From Canna indica (taxonomy: Eukaryota > Streptophyta > Magnoliopsida > Zingiberales > Cannaceae): a DNA stretch of 64,000 nucleotides. The stretch lies in the NCBI GenBank assembly GCA_034359265.1, contig CP136894.1, positions 30,224,501 to 30,288,500 on the forward strand, in the 5' to 3' direction. The number at the start of each line of letters is the position of its first letter. Position 1 is the stretch's first letter. A program made the translations under genes and the position numbers. Below the pieces are notes generated by a model. The model had not been told where the DNA came from and searched no databases. It worked only from the letters and a program-made list of their open reading frames with translations. Below are positions 34,792 to 45,650 of the stretch, in pieces.

Positions 34792-36077
34792 ATTTGGCAG
34801 TCGGGAGAAGGCCATGAGTGCGAGACTTGGCACTATGCTTGGACGGGGGAGCAGTGTCAACGTCGGGTGCCCTAGTGGCGCACCTGCGGGTATAATCCAC
34901 ACTGGTGGATATGTCGCGTGCCGCACAGGTAGAGGACACTTTTTGTGCACTGACGAAGGACTTAGTGCAGAGAGGCAATGTAGAGAATGGATTCAGGTTG
35001 GACTCAGAGGATGTGCTGAGGTTCAGAGACTGAATCGTGGTGCCTGATATGGTAGAGGTGTGCTGGCAAGTCCTAGAGCTGGGTCATTGCTCCACTTATA
35101 CGATGCATCCGGGAGCCACCAAAATGTACCGAGATTTAAGGCAGCATTACTGGTGGAAGGGCATGAAAAGGGAGGTTGCGGAATTCATATCCAAGTGTTT
35201 GGTCTGCCAACAGGTAAAGGCCGAACACCTGAAGCCCGCGGGGCTATTGCAAAACCTAGAGGTTCCCGATGGAAGTGGAGAAGATCACTATGGATCTAAT
35301 GACAGGGTTGCCTAAGTCAAAATGCGGTTCTGATTCTACCTGGGTGGTGGTTGACAGATTGACAAAGACCGCCCATTTCATACCCATCAAGACAACCTTT
35401 TCTGTGGAGCAGTACGCCAGACTTTTCTTGGATAGGATTGTGGCATAACATAGTACCCCAGTGATGATCATATCCGATCGCGGTACTCAATTCATAGCCC
35501 AGTTTTGGCAGTCCTTCTAGGAAGCCTTGTGTACATAGGTGCGCTTCAGCACAGCGTTCCATCCGCAGATGGACGGATAGTCAGAGAGGACCATCCAAAC
35601 CTTGGAAGATATGTTGAGGGCGTGCGTCCTGGTTATGGCTGGCGGGTGGGACAAACACCTACCATTGATCGAGTTCGCCTACGCCAATAGCTATCACAGT
35701 AGCATTGGCATGGCTCCTTTCGAGGCCTTGTATGAGCGGCGGTGTAGGTCTCCTGTGGGCTGGTTTGAGGTCGGAGAATCACTCATTGTGGGTCCTGATC
35801 TGGTTGAGGAAATGGTAGCGAAGGTGAAAACTATAAAGGAAAGATTGTTGGCGGCCCAGAGTCATCAGAAAATGTATGCCGATAAGAAGGCCGAAGAGTT
35901 AGAGTTCGCTGAGGGCGACTTGGTGTTCCTGAAGGTTTGACCCATGAAAGGGGTCGTTTGGTTTGGGAAGAAGGGGAAGTTGAGCCCTAGGTTCATTGGG
36001 CCTTTCCCTATTCTCAATGTGCGCCTCTTCCTGCAGGCGTCCAAGGGGGTGTGCGGTGGCTACTATGAGCTGTGCCC
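34792..36077 (+). pseudogene. pol: Integrase of second Gy1 copy
   Basis: It continues the pol broken at 32177. The linker (FCALTKDLVQRGNVENG region), then the zinc-binding part (TMHPGATKMYRDLRQHYWW...CLVCQQVK, 35100-35220) and the catalytic core at 35290-35600: VVVDRLTKTAHF, IISDRGTQF with the Asp present, and SERTIQTL with the Glu present. There are frameshifts near 35270 and 35330 and stops at 35447, 35518, 35536 and 35578. The C-terminal region reaches 35940 (stop), then KGKLSPRFIGPFPIL. It is cut at about 36077 by a minus-strand LTR. All three catalytic acidic residues survive, unlike in the first copy. Confidence 0.88.
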
Positions 36078-36286
36078 CCCCTGAGGGATGTGGTATAAAT
36101 ACTAAAATCCCAATCGCCAAATGACTAAAGCACCCCTTAACTTAAGTCAAGTCTAAAACAAACAATAACCCGACCAATACAAGTCCGATTTGAATTCCGT
36201 TCGAACCTCCGGACTTGTGTCGAACCCAACTACTCGTCTAAGGACTAATCAAACCTAGATAAATTAATTACCTTGCGCGCAAGGGC

Positions 36287-37488
36287 TGTTGAACAAATAC
36301 CCACACTAGAAGGGGGGTTGAATAGTGTGTATCTACTTTTATGATTAATTGAATTCTTTTCGATTTTAATCAACTCAACTACCCGATTCAAATTACTTGA
36401 TTCTTAGTGCGACAAGATGCAATCACAATTATATCAAGCACAAGTGAAAATCAAATTGAGCAATCAAGATATCAATGGAAACACGAAATATATAGTGGTT
36501 CGGCCAACACCGCCTACTCCACTTCCTTGGCTCCTCACCAAGGATTTCTAACCTTAACACTTTATAGATTGATAGTTTTTCCAAGAATACAATGAGGACT
36601 TATCCCTCAACCCTAGAGGCGAGCCTCAACACCTATTCTCTAGCAAAAACAATATTCTACAAGACATCAAGGTGTTTACACGCACACCTTGCAAGCTACC
36701 CTAAAAACCGATACGAAGAAAGATGAAAACAATATAAATGGAGCTTAAATGTAAAACAATACTTGATGTAGCTCCAACGCGTCTCCTCCGAGCACTTCAA
36801 GGCTTCGAGTATGGATTCCTCGGTGAAGACCAAGCTTGATGAAGTGAGGAGGGATTAAGAGTGTGGAAACAAAGATTTGGACTTTAAATCAACTCCTTCA
36901 GGCTTGTAATTTCTAAGAATAGGCTCAATGAAGTTCTCAATAGCTGGGGAGGAGGTTTATGAGTGGTATTTATAACCCCTCACTCAGCTAGGGCACCCAA
37001 CAAGCATTTTTCTGCACGTGGCTGAGCGACCGAAGGCGTTCTACCACTTTCGGGCCACATTCGGTCGACCGGCTGGTCGACCAAATTGGCTACTACCAAT
37101 TCCCTGCTTCGTCCAATCGACCGAATTGGCTACTGCCAATTTTTGGCTTCATTCGGTCGACCGAACCTGGGCTGAGGCTTATTTTTCGAGCCTTCTGCTT
37201 GCACGCTTCGTTTCCGGATTCCGTTACCAAGTTTAGACTTGGATAACATTACAATTTGGCTTGGGACATAATCCTAGAGTCATATTACAAAAAATCTATT
37301 CCTAACTCTAGATTTTCTACTCGATCGACGACAGAGCCATTTTTGCTGATTTTTGGACTTTCTCCGAACGAACTTCACGCTCATATCATAACCTCAACTT
37401 GAGATCAAACACTTAATAAATTCATTAGAATAACTTTGTTATCATCAAAATCAAGATGGTGACCAAGGTTGAAAACCTTAGGCCAACA
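36287..37488 (-). mobile_element. LTR-A solo LTR with 5-bp target duplication
   Basis: It runs TGTTGAACAAATACCC to CTTAGGCCAACA, 1202 bp, with AGGGC at 36282-36286 and 37489-37493. TATTTATA is at 36967-36974 and the palindrome cluster at about 37020-37165, including a perfect TTCGGTCGACCGAA at 37152-37165. Both ends are intact, so this is a good reference copy for the LTR. Confidence 0.93.
36967..37165 (-). promoter_or_regulatory. LTR-A promoter with palindromes, minus strand
   Basis: TATAAATA (minus strand) at 36967-36974. Upstream on that strand are three to four GGTCGACC-centred palindromes at 37067-37165 separated by AATTGGC words, that is, inverted CCAAT boxes. Confidence 0.6.
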
Positions 37489-37603
37489 AGGGCCAATCTT
37501 CAATTCACGCCCTCCGACGTTTCATCTGGCCCATCCTCATGCGCGGCCAATTTGTCCCACTAGACTAATTAAATAAACTTTTTGAAAATTTTCAGGTATT
37601 ACA

Positions 37604-37742
37604 CCGTCGGTAGTGTGCGCAAGCTCAGTAGCCCAGTCTCATGGAGTAGGACACGTCGTATATCGATACACTAGCAATGTCCTATACGGTACTCTATGCC
37701 TTACTGATGAAGTGAGGACCTAACTATGCTCTGATACCACTT
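37604..37742 (-). mobile_element. Residual interior with PBS, Gy3-type element
   Basis: Only 139 bp separate the 5' LTR end (37743) from the 3' LTR start (37603). The minus-strand PBS TGGTATCAGAGC is at 37728-37739, three bases from the LTR. The leader resembles that at 51670-51740 (GCATTGCTAG). No polypurine tract precedes the 3' LTR, so gag and pol were removed by a deletion. Confidence 0.8.
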
Positions 37743-39341
37743 TGTCACACCCCAAATCCGGCTCACGTGACCGACCAAAGTGTCGACAAACACTCCGAAG
37801 CCTACCCACACAACACGCAATCCAAACATAAATAAGAACTGTAAACCATGCATAACGTAAACTCAAACGGTACCAATGAACATTTAAGGAGTGATCAATA
37901 CCAATCCAAAAATCAAAGGCGATTACCACACAAGGAAACACACTCAAGTACGTAACACAGTACAAAGTTTTACTTGTTTAAGGACTGGACACTGAACTAA
38001 AACTAACACTCGACTACATCATAACGACCACGAGACTTGCCGCCACTAGCCGCGTCGTACCTCATTGATCAAGATCTGCAAAACAACACAAAAAGAGCGG
38101 CGAGTTCATCAAACTCAGTGAGTGGCTATTTCAACCACTACCAAGCCAAATAATATGAATAAGCACTGATATAATAATACAACAATAATAAGGCTGATGC
38201 ATAAGTATCACTCCTTTAAGAATGCTCGTGCGCACCACACACCCATCATCCTAACTCAGCCACACATCAATACTCGAAGAGAAACATTACTCAACTCGTA
38301 GGTCGATCACTAGGCTAGCCTCCCTAGTGAGCTTCCCGCCTCGGACCACTGAGCAAGGAAGACCCTCTAGTCTCAGTGCCCTCAACACTCGATTGGGAAA
38401 GGCCCTCCAACCAATGCCACTCGGGTCAATCGTTGGTGTGGCTCACCGACAAATATCATAACCCAATATCAACTCGCAAGTCGCTCACTAGGCTGGCCTC
38501 CATAGTGAGCTCCTCACCCTGGGCCCACTGAGCTAGGAAGACCCTCTAGCCTCAGTGCCCCCAATACTCGATTGGGAAAAGCCTTCCAACCAATGTCACG
38601 CGGGTCAGTCATTGGCGTGGCCCACTGACGAATATCTCAACCTCATATCAACTCGCTGGGTCGGGCATTAGCTTCACATGCTAACGTGCTTCCCAGCCCG
38701 GCCATCAAACACTCACAATCACATACATGTCCGAAGAGGAAATAAAATTTCAATATGCATGAACTGTAGTCAACTCGGGTGGGTGTGGCCCATCATGAAA
38801 CACCTCGTAGACACTCACGTGTGTGCCCGATCTAGCCCATCTCTCGGCCCTAACATGCCCGGCCACACACCACACCAACCCAATTCAATCGAGAGATACA
38901 ACTCGGCCATAAACACATTCCATGGTCGTAAAGTTTTTTTTATAGCAAAATTGGTCCTGATACAAGTTGAAATTTTTATGTCTAGAACAAGCATATAAAT
39001 CTAAAATTTTTCAGTTCAACAAATAGAAATTTGAAATTTTAGTTGTAGAAGCCTAGGTACCCAACTCGAAGTTTCCATCACCAAAATATAGGCTTTACGC
39101 TGAAATACACCCATATAAGGCTTAGTTTTCAGGGATGGGAAAATAAAAATTTTAGCTGTAAATTTCAGCAACACATAATTCACAAGAGATAAAGTGAAAT
39201 CAGGCAAAATTAGCTAGAAGTCTACTTAACTTAATTTTAATGATCAACTTAATCTGAGTACATTCAAAGTTGAGCAACCCCAAAGTTGTAGAAAGTCTAA
39301 ATCCCTGGTATTAAAGTCAAACTTACCTTTTAGCTATTATT
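37743..39341 (-). mobile_element. Gy3-type 5' LTR, minus strand, truncated
   Basis: Plus-strand start TGTCACACCCCAAATCCGG is the reverse complement of the LTR end. Landmarks are the minus acceptor-like GTTGTTTTGCAG near 38072-38083, a hairpin at 38102-38116 (GAGTT/AACTC) and a tandem duplication at 38291-38660. It fades out before 39342. No gene is seen. Confidence 0.7.
38291..38660 (-). repeat. 178-bp tandem duplication in LTR
   Basis: Two copies start at about 38291 and 38469, each running from TCAACTCG through a CTAGGCT(A/G)GCCTCC block to ACTCGATTGGGAAA. A third start (TCAACTCGCTGGG) is at 38648. The spacing is 178-179 bp. The copies differ at many sites, so the duplication is old. Confidence 0.85.
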
Positions 39342-39771
39342 TCATACCCCAGCAGCATAGATGAAATGAGAGATTACTGATGCATGGGGTAGGGCTTGCT
39401 TTCTTGAGGCATGAACATCCTCTATGTAATGAAGCATAAGATCGGGGACGTCTATGCGTCTGCGGGTCATGGCATAAAAGAGTACTCTAGTGCTCGTACT
39501 AGTGACCTCGTCATAATGTCCCGCTCTAGGAAGAATGTTATAAGCAATGATAAGATGCATAATCCTAGCAGTAGTGGAGAGTTTGATGCTTTGAGTAGGA
39601 AGCATCCCCTGGTAACCCTCAGGGCATATAGCAGACACAACCTCAGCACTGGGAAACTCCTCATGAAAATGGTAATTAGACATGTTATAAACTAGGGTCC
39701 CTAACAGAGGAAAACCAAAGGCCTCCTGAATGGCGATATTTGTGATAACTATGGGTTTTCCTAGGATTTCA
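39342..39771 (-). pseudogene. Plant transposon-associated domain fragment
   Basis: The minus strand reads IAIQEAFGFPLLGTLVYNM, then LSTTARIMHLIIAYNILPRA, HYDEVTSTSTRVLFYAMT and RRRIDVPDLMLHYI. This resembles the domain annotated in plants as 'putative plant transposon protein', where an R...LHH.LLPRSGHRDEV-like stretch is typical. The frame is open for at least 113 codons, to a stop just upstream of 39342. It abuts the TNP2 copy head to head at about 39772, and whether the two belonged to one element is unclear. The family assignment is from memory of the motif. Confidence 0.5.
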
Positions 39772-41566
39772 AATCAAAAGAGTCGTGATCCGAATGTTAT
39801 GACACACTCGTCTGACAGTGAAGCATGGAAACATCTTGATCGATGTTATCCATCATTTGCAAGTGATCATAGAAATGTCAGACTAGGGTTATGTACTGAT
39901 GGGTTCAATCCATTCAGTCAATCATCCACATCATATTCTGTTTGGCCGGTGCTCCTCATAGTCTACAATTTGCCGCCGTTGATGTGCATGAAAGATGATT
40001 TCATATTTTTGAGTTTGGTAATCCCAGGACCAAGGGGACCAAAAAAAGAATTGGATGTGTTCCTTCGACCGTTAATTGATGATTTAAAGAATTTATGGGA
40101 CGACGAAGTCATCACTTATGATATTCATCAAAAAAGAAATTTCAACTTAAGGGCCGCATTGTTGTGGACAATTAGTGACTTCCCGGCATATGCTATGTTG
40201 TCTAGTTGGAGCACGCATGGGAGGCTTGGTTGTCCGTATTGTATGGAACGAACAAAAGCATTCAGTCTTCGGCATGGACGAAAGATTTCATTCTTTGACT
40301 GTCATCGTCAATTTTTGCCACTTGATCATCCATACCGGAGAAATATAGATAAATTCATAAGGGCCAGAGTGGAAAAAGACGGACCACCTCCGCGTTTGTC
40401 TGGTAATCAAATGTTAGCTCAGGTTTCTGTGTTACCGTATATCACATTTGGAGAGGTTGACAGAATTAGTGGTTTTGGAGAAAGACACAATTGGGTCAAA
40501 AAAAGTATATTCTGGGAACTGCCTTACTGGAGCTCATTACTAGTTTGGTACAATTTGGATGTGATGCATATTGAAAAGAATGTGTTTGAGAACATTTTTA
40601 ATACAGTGATGGATTTTGCAGGAAAAACAAAAGATAATGTGAAGGCAAGAATGGACTTAAAAGTATATTGCAAACGTCCAGATTTAGATCTACAGGAGGT
40701 GAACGACAAACAAGTGAAACCGAAAGCCTCTTATGTTCTGAGTAAGCAACAACAAAAAGATATTTTCTAGTGGATAAAAGATCTCAAATTACAAGATGGT
40801 TATGCATCAAATTTAGCTCGATGCGTCAATGTAGACAAAGGTAAAATATCAGGAATGAAAAGTCATGACTATCATGTGTACATGCAGAGACTACTCCCTA
40901 TTGCATTCCACGATAATTTACCAAATAAAATTTGGGATTCGTTAACCGAGCTTAGTTTGTTCTTCATAGATATATGCGCCAATGCCCTCCGTATTGAAGA
41001 TATGGAAAAGCTAGAAAAAACATTGTAGAAATTCTTTGCAAATTAGAGCAGATATTTTCACCTAGATTTTTTGATTAGATGGAGCATCTACCGGTTCACT
41101 TAGAATATGAGACAAGAGTTGGTGGTCCGGTTCAGTATCGGTGGATGTATTTATTCGAGAGGTATATGCAGAGGTTAAAAAGGAAAATAAAAAATACAGC
41201 TGCGGTGGAAGGTTCAATAAGTGAAGCTTATATAATTCAGTAAATATCAACTTTCTGTTCTTTCTATTTCGAGTATAGTGTGCACACAAGGTTGACTCGT
41301 CTTCCACGAAGTGATGATGGGGGAAATGTGAACGCTGTAGATTGTCTACCAATATTTTGTTTTCCTGATCGTGGTTTGGGCTCACGTCCACCGAGATATT
41401 TAACTGAAGATGAGTACCATCTTGCACAATTATATGTACTGATGAATTGCCATGAGGTTGTAAAAACTGCATGTACACGTTTCAAAATAGTATGTAAAAA
41501 TCTTATTTCATCATACCATAAATTATGCAAGAAAAATCCAGCATATGATCATAAGGACCTTGCTTA
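39772..41566 (+). pseudogene. CACTA transposase TNP2-like, second copy
   Basis: Open from 39730 to 40770 and decayed after that. It starts within the N-terminal part (SRDPNVMTHSSDSEAWKHLD), retains the RNVRLGLCTDGFNPF block missing from the minus copy, and continues through the core (DFPAYAMLSSWSTHGRLGCP; YCMERTK) and DISHL-equivalent helices to a TAG at 40768. DUF4218 follows at about 41080-41570 (MEHLPVHLEYETRVGGP; ISEAYIIQ-stop; YLTEDEYHLAQLYVLMNC). DUF4216 is absent. The reading matches the copy at 6931-9435 closely throughout, in the opposite orientation. No terminal inverted repeats are seen. Confidence 0.9.
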
Positions 41567-42224
41567 AGTGTATAAAATTCGAATTTGTGTATAACCATCA
41601 CATACAAAATATCTAGCTCATGAATTTACATCGTACCAATTTTAATCTTACCAAAACATAGTTACTACCCAAAGACGAGCCTTAGGTTTCTCCCACTCGG
41701 CTGACCCTAGAGACTTAAATAAAATCCTAGGGTAGTCGGCCATAATCCCTACCCCATCATAACCAATAATTTCCACATAATTTCTAGGATTTTCATCTAC
41801 CTAGAGTTCAAGCAAAATTGGGAATTTAATCATTCTAAAGTTTCCTTCCCCCTCTCCTTCATTCGGCCGACCCACACAATTATGGAAAAACCCCAAGTGG
41901 CCGGCCCTAAGGACTTAGGGAATCAAGCCTACATCCGGCGCCCCTACACATGTTGTTTCCGAGATTTAATGCATGCAAATGGCTAGCTAATCAAGAACGA
42001 GGCCAAATAAATTGGGAAAACTTTCAGCATGACCCTAAACACCAAGGAAATCAAACATCCATCAAGAAACAAGAAAACTACATATCTTACAAATCCAAGC
42101 ATCAAGAACACATCCAAATCGAAAAGAAGCACAAGAAAAGTCTCAATTCCACATCACATCACATGGTTCGGCCATAGGGCCTCACCCTGCACATCAGGGT
42201 TCAACCACTCACCGGAGAAGGAAA
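41567..42224 (-). mobile_element. Gypsy LTR fragment, minus strand
   Basis: No coding sequence is recognised. A CCACTCACCGG at about 42204-42214 is the reverse complement of the GTGAGTGG donor-like motif, and the GGCCGGCC-rich blocks resemble the Gy2/Gy3 LTRs. Both ends are missing. Orientation and family are tentative. Confidence 0.45.
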
Positions 42225-44243
42225 TGTTAGTGAAATGGTAACACTAGAGGGGGGGTGAATAGTGTGTTAACTAAATTATTTGGCTAATTCGGTTTTAAAC
42301 ATTTTCTTCAAACTACTTATGCAATTCACAATTGAACGACCAAATCCGGAAGTGATTAATGATAAAGCAATAAACACAAACAAAGATATCAATGCTAATA
42401 CAATGATTTATAATGGTCCGGCCCCAATGCTTACTCCACTACCTGAGCACCCCGCTTAGGATTTTCAAACTAGTTTAACTAGATTAATTAGTTTCCTTAC
42501 AATGAGAAGTTTACACCGGAAAGTCTCCGCTCTCAGACCGAAGGCACTTCCACACCCGGAAGTATCCCGCCTTCCTACTGAGAGCACTCTCCCACCTCTA
42601 CCTAAGGGACAACTCAACTAATCCTAGTAAACTAAGCTTACAATGGTGGATTTAAGCCTTAACACCAAGGCAACCACAAACTCAGTGAAACCTAGCAACC
42701 TAGGTTTACACACTTGATATAAAATGAAAATAACCAAGAAAATACAATAACAATTGGAGCAATAAACAAATCAAACTAGACTTAGCTCCAAAAGAAACTC
42801 CCTAGTCCTCTTGATGCCTTGAGAAGATGAATCTTGAAGGTTCAAAGGCTAGATCAAGGTTTTATCATGAAAACTAGGGTTTGCAAAAAGATGGCTCAAG
42901 AAAAGCTTTGGAGATGATCAAAGAATATCAATAAAAATATCAAGGTTTTAAAACATAAATGTTATATAAGGATTACCCCACATTTGGATTCAATAAAAAT
43001 ATCTAAAAAATCAAAATTCTTAAGAATCTAAATCTAACTTTTTGGGTTTAGTACAAATTTTTGAAAAACGGAATTTTTTTAATCTTCTGGGTATGAAAAC
43101 TATTTGCCATGGAAGAGGGCGATGTTGATCCCCTTATTAGCTAAAACCAAGGCTAGATTTATCAATGGCACAATTGAAATACCAAAAGAGACCTCACCAA
43201 AATATCGCATCTGGAGAAGATGCAATGATATGGTGAGGTATTTGATCCTGTAGTCAATTTCGCCCAATTTGAGTCCGAGTGTGATGTATACGGATACGAC
43301 TGTCAATATGTGGAAGGATTTGGAGAGTAGGTTCGGGAAAAGCAACGAGTCCCGAGTTTTTGAAATTGAGAATTAAGTCTACAACATTCGACAAGGAAAC
43401 ATAAAAACATCAAAGTATTACACAAAATTGAAAGTAATGTGGAATGAACTCGACGCCATAGATGGAAGTACTTACTGCAAGGAAGCCAATTGCAAGAGAA
43501 CTTAACCAGAAGAAGGTTAAGAAAATTCCTGAAGGATCTTCAAAATATGGTTCTATGAAAGTTTCAAGAAGTGTGGAAGGCTTGCCAAGGCTTGTATTTA
43601 TAAGCCAAGAGAGGAGAGAGCCAAAATAGCTCACCCAACGGGCTAATTTTTGCCCATTGGCGTAGCCTGGTCGGTGGCCGGTCGAAGGCCGATCGACCGG
43701 CTAAGCAACTAGAGACTACTGCCTAGTTTGTGCCAAGGCCGATTGATGGTCGGCTGATGGTCGATCGATCGGCCGTCGACCGCCCCATCGATTGACACAT
43801 AGAAAACTGCCCAGTTTTATATATTTTATGTTCAAAGTTGGTTCTTTAGTCTTCCCTAAGTCTTATATAAATAAGTTAATAACTTTAAAACATAAATGTT
43901 ATATAAGGATTACCCCCTATTTGGATTCAATAAAAATATTTAGAAAATAAAAATCTTTAAGAATCAAAATCTAACTTTTGGGGTCTAGTACAAATTTCCG
44001 AAAAGCGAAAATTTTATAATTTCCCAAATCAAATATGAATCGATTTAAGGCTTCTAAAAATTCTTTTAAAATATGTCGTTAACTAGTTTTTACCTAAGGA
44101 ACAACTACCGGGACTTTTTGTTAAAAGAAAATGTCTAGGTCATATAGCCCTCCAAGGCTTAGTGAATTTCAAGTACATTTTCAATTTTCGGTTTTTCATA
44201 TTTTGGGGTTCGGGTTTGGTTTTTGGGTTCTTTGTATCATAAG
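42225..44243 (-). mobile_element. Composite LTR-A with inserted copia gag
   Basis: It starts TGTTAGTGAAATGG like other LTR-A ends. The segment 42950-43090 (ATGTTATATAAGGATTACCCC block) occurs again at 43885-44040. The first part lacks the TATA and palindrome region; the second part (43505-44243) has it (TATTTATA 43595-43602; GGTCGATCGATCGGCC-type words to 43800). A foreign gag lies between the two at 43091-43505. The LTR start (CCAACA on the plus strand) is missing at the right end. Confidence 0.75.
43091..43505 (+). pseudogene. gag: Copia gag fragment (UBN2 type) trapped in LTR-A
   Basis: In one plus frame from about 43145 it reads ARFINGTIEIPKE, IWRRCNDMVRYLI-(I/L)-stop, then SPSVMYTDTTVNMWKDLE, SRFGKSNESRVFEIEN-stop, and GNIKTSKYYTKLKVMWNELD. 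This is the classical UBN2/Retrotran_gag pattern of plant copia elements (DGS.PKP, W..CN..V, W.DL..RF, Q.....YYTKL..LWDEL). Two stops break it. It is not similar to the LTR-A gag and must come from another copia family. Confidence 0.8.
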
Positions 44244-44984
44244 AGCGGATACACCGGCTAGTCATTGCCTTGCACATATCAAGAGCGAGCCGACCTCCGA
44301 CTATCAAGCCGTCGGCCTCCAAGAACACCAGGTTTGGGGAAGAAGGGGCTAGGGGAGTTCCGTTCGTGCGAGGGATTGGAGAAGAAGAACCGAAGGTGGG
44401 TATTGGGGTCGGAGATTTGAGAGATTGAGGGGAACCAGGTTTTTGGTAGGTTAAAATGTAAATGGGAAATACTAAAAAACAATTTAAAATTATTTTTAGT
44501 TGGGTAATTAGGTTGGATATCAGATTACCAGGTTCCAAAATTTGGAACCCGATATCCGACCCAATTAGAATAGGGTTTGGTCGAGTTCTAATCAATTATT
44601 ATTTCAGATAAAAATATATCATTACTAAATAAAAAATTATTTATTTGAAATAGTTTTATTTCATATATCTGAAATAGTTTTATTTCATATATCTGAAATA
44701 GTTTTATTCCAGATATCTAAAATAATTTTATTTCAAATATTTAAAATATATTTAATAAATTATTATTATATCATATTTTTAATATTTTTAATATTAAAAT
44801 TATTATTTATTTAATAATAATTTTATTTACGTAAATAATTTCGAGGGGTTGGGGTGAGAATTTTAATTATTTTTTACTTAATAAGATTTTAGATTTAAAA
44901 AATATATTTAATCAATTACTTTACTATCTTAAATTATTTTTTTAATTAATATTTATTTATTTCCAGATTTAGAAGTAAGATGTA
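44244..44984. other. AT-rich stretch without gene
   Basis: After a short GC-richer part (44250-44420) the sequence is strongly AT-rich. It holds the 24-bp tandem repeat listed separately and an inverted GGTTCCAAAATTTGGAACC palindrome at about 44530-44548. I see no coding sequence or element end here. Confidence 0.6.
44650..44750. repeat. 24-bp AT-rich near-palindromic tandem repeat
   Basis: TAGTTTTATTTC followed by ATATATCTGAAA repeats with starts at 44651, 44675, 44699 and 44723, a period of exactly 24. Each unit is close to its own reverse complement (TTTCATATATCTGAAA). Confidence 0.9.
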
Positions 44985-45366
44985 GGAAATTGTTTGTTAC
45001 CATCACAAAATGTACGATTTAATGAGAGTCACCAATGTTGTCCTCACAATACATACTTTTTCTTGAGGGTTATATTAGACCCCCACTAAATGTATGATTT
45101 CGTGAGGGTCACGATGTCCTCACAAAATATACTTTTTAGTGAGGGTCATATTCGACCCTCACAAAACACATGATTTCGTGAGGGTCACGATGTTTTCCTC
45201 AGAATATATACTTTTTTGTGAGGGTCATATCTAACCCTCACAAAAGTGTTCTTTTACTGATAGGTTTTCGTGAGGGTCAATTATTGACCTAAATAGGTTG
45301 ATTTAGTGAGGGTCGATGTGCGACCCCCACCGAATCTCGTCACTAAAAACCAAATTTCTTATAGTG
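44985..45366 (-). mobile_element. CACTA-type end with subterminal repeats
   Basis: The right edge, read on the minus strand, is CACTATAAGAAATTTGG, a CACTA terminus. Inside are about six units built from GTGAGGGTC(A) and its complement GACCCTCAC, spaced 30-60 bp with ATATACTTTTTAGTGAGGGTC and GATTTCGTGAGGGTC. Such subterminal repeats are the known transposase-binding regions of CACTA elements. The other end is not in the neighbourhood. The same kind of end occurs at 54609-55116. Confidence 0.8.
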
Positions 45367-45650
45367 CCTAGATAAACCGGTCGCACCACATTTAACCCCA
45401 ATTTTTGATGATGTCATACATGTCATAAGGCACAACATCTTTCGTGTTGGCGGTGACCGATCTTAGATGCTAAGGAGAAGAGTGTTGAGAGCATTGATAT
45501 AGGAAGGCTACTGAATGTGGTGCAAGAAGACATCGATAAGAGAAGTATGTCAACTAGCGTAAACTCTGCCGGATTTATCGAAACTATGACTCTCAAGACA
45601 AGCACTGCAGAGAATGGCAATACAGAGAAGTCAAGTGGCTCATATGCACT

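Larger units (their letters stand above)
36078..37603 (-). mobile_element. Gy3-type LTR start, minus strand, with nested solo LTR
   Basis: Its start (minus) is TGTAATACCTGAAAATT at 37603, like Gy3 (TGTAATACCCGCG). It extends left to about 36077, interrupted by LTR-A at 36287-37488. It is the 3' LTR of the element whose 5' LTR lies at 37743. The remainder of this LTR is missing. No gene is seen. Confidence 0.7.
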
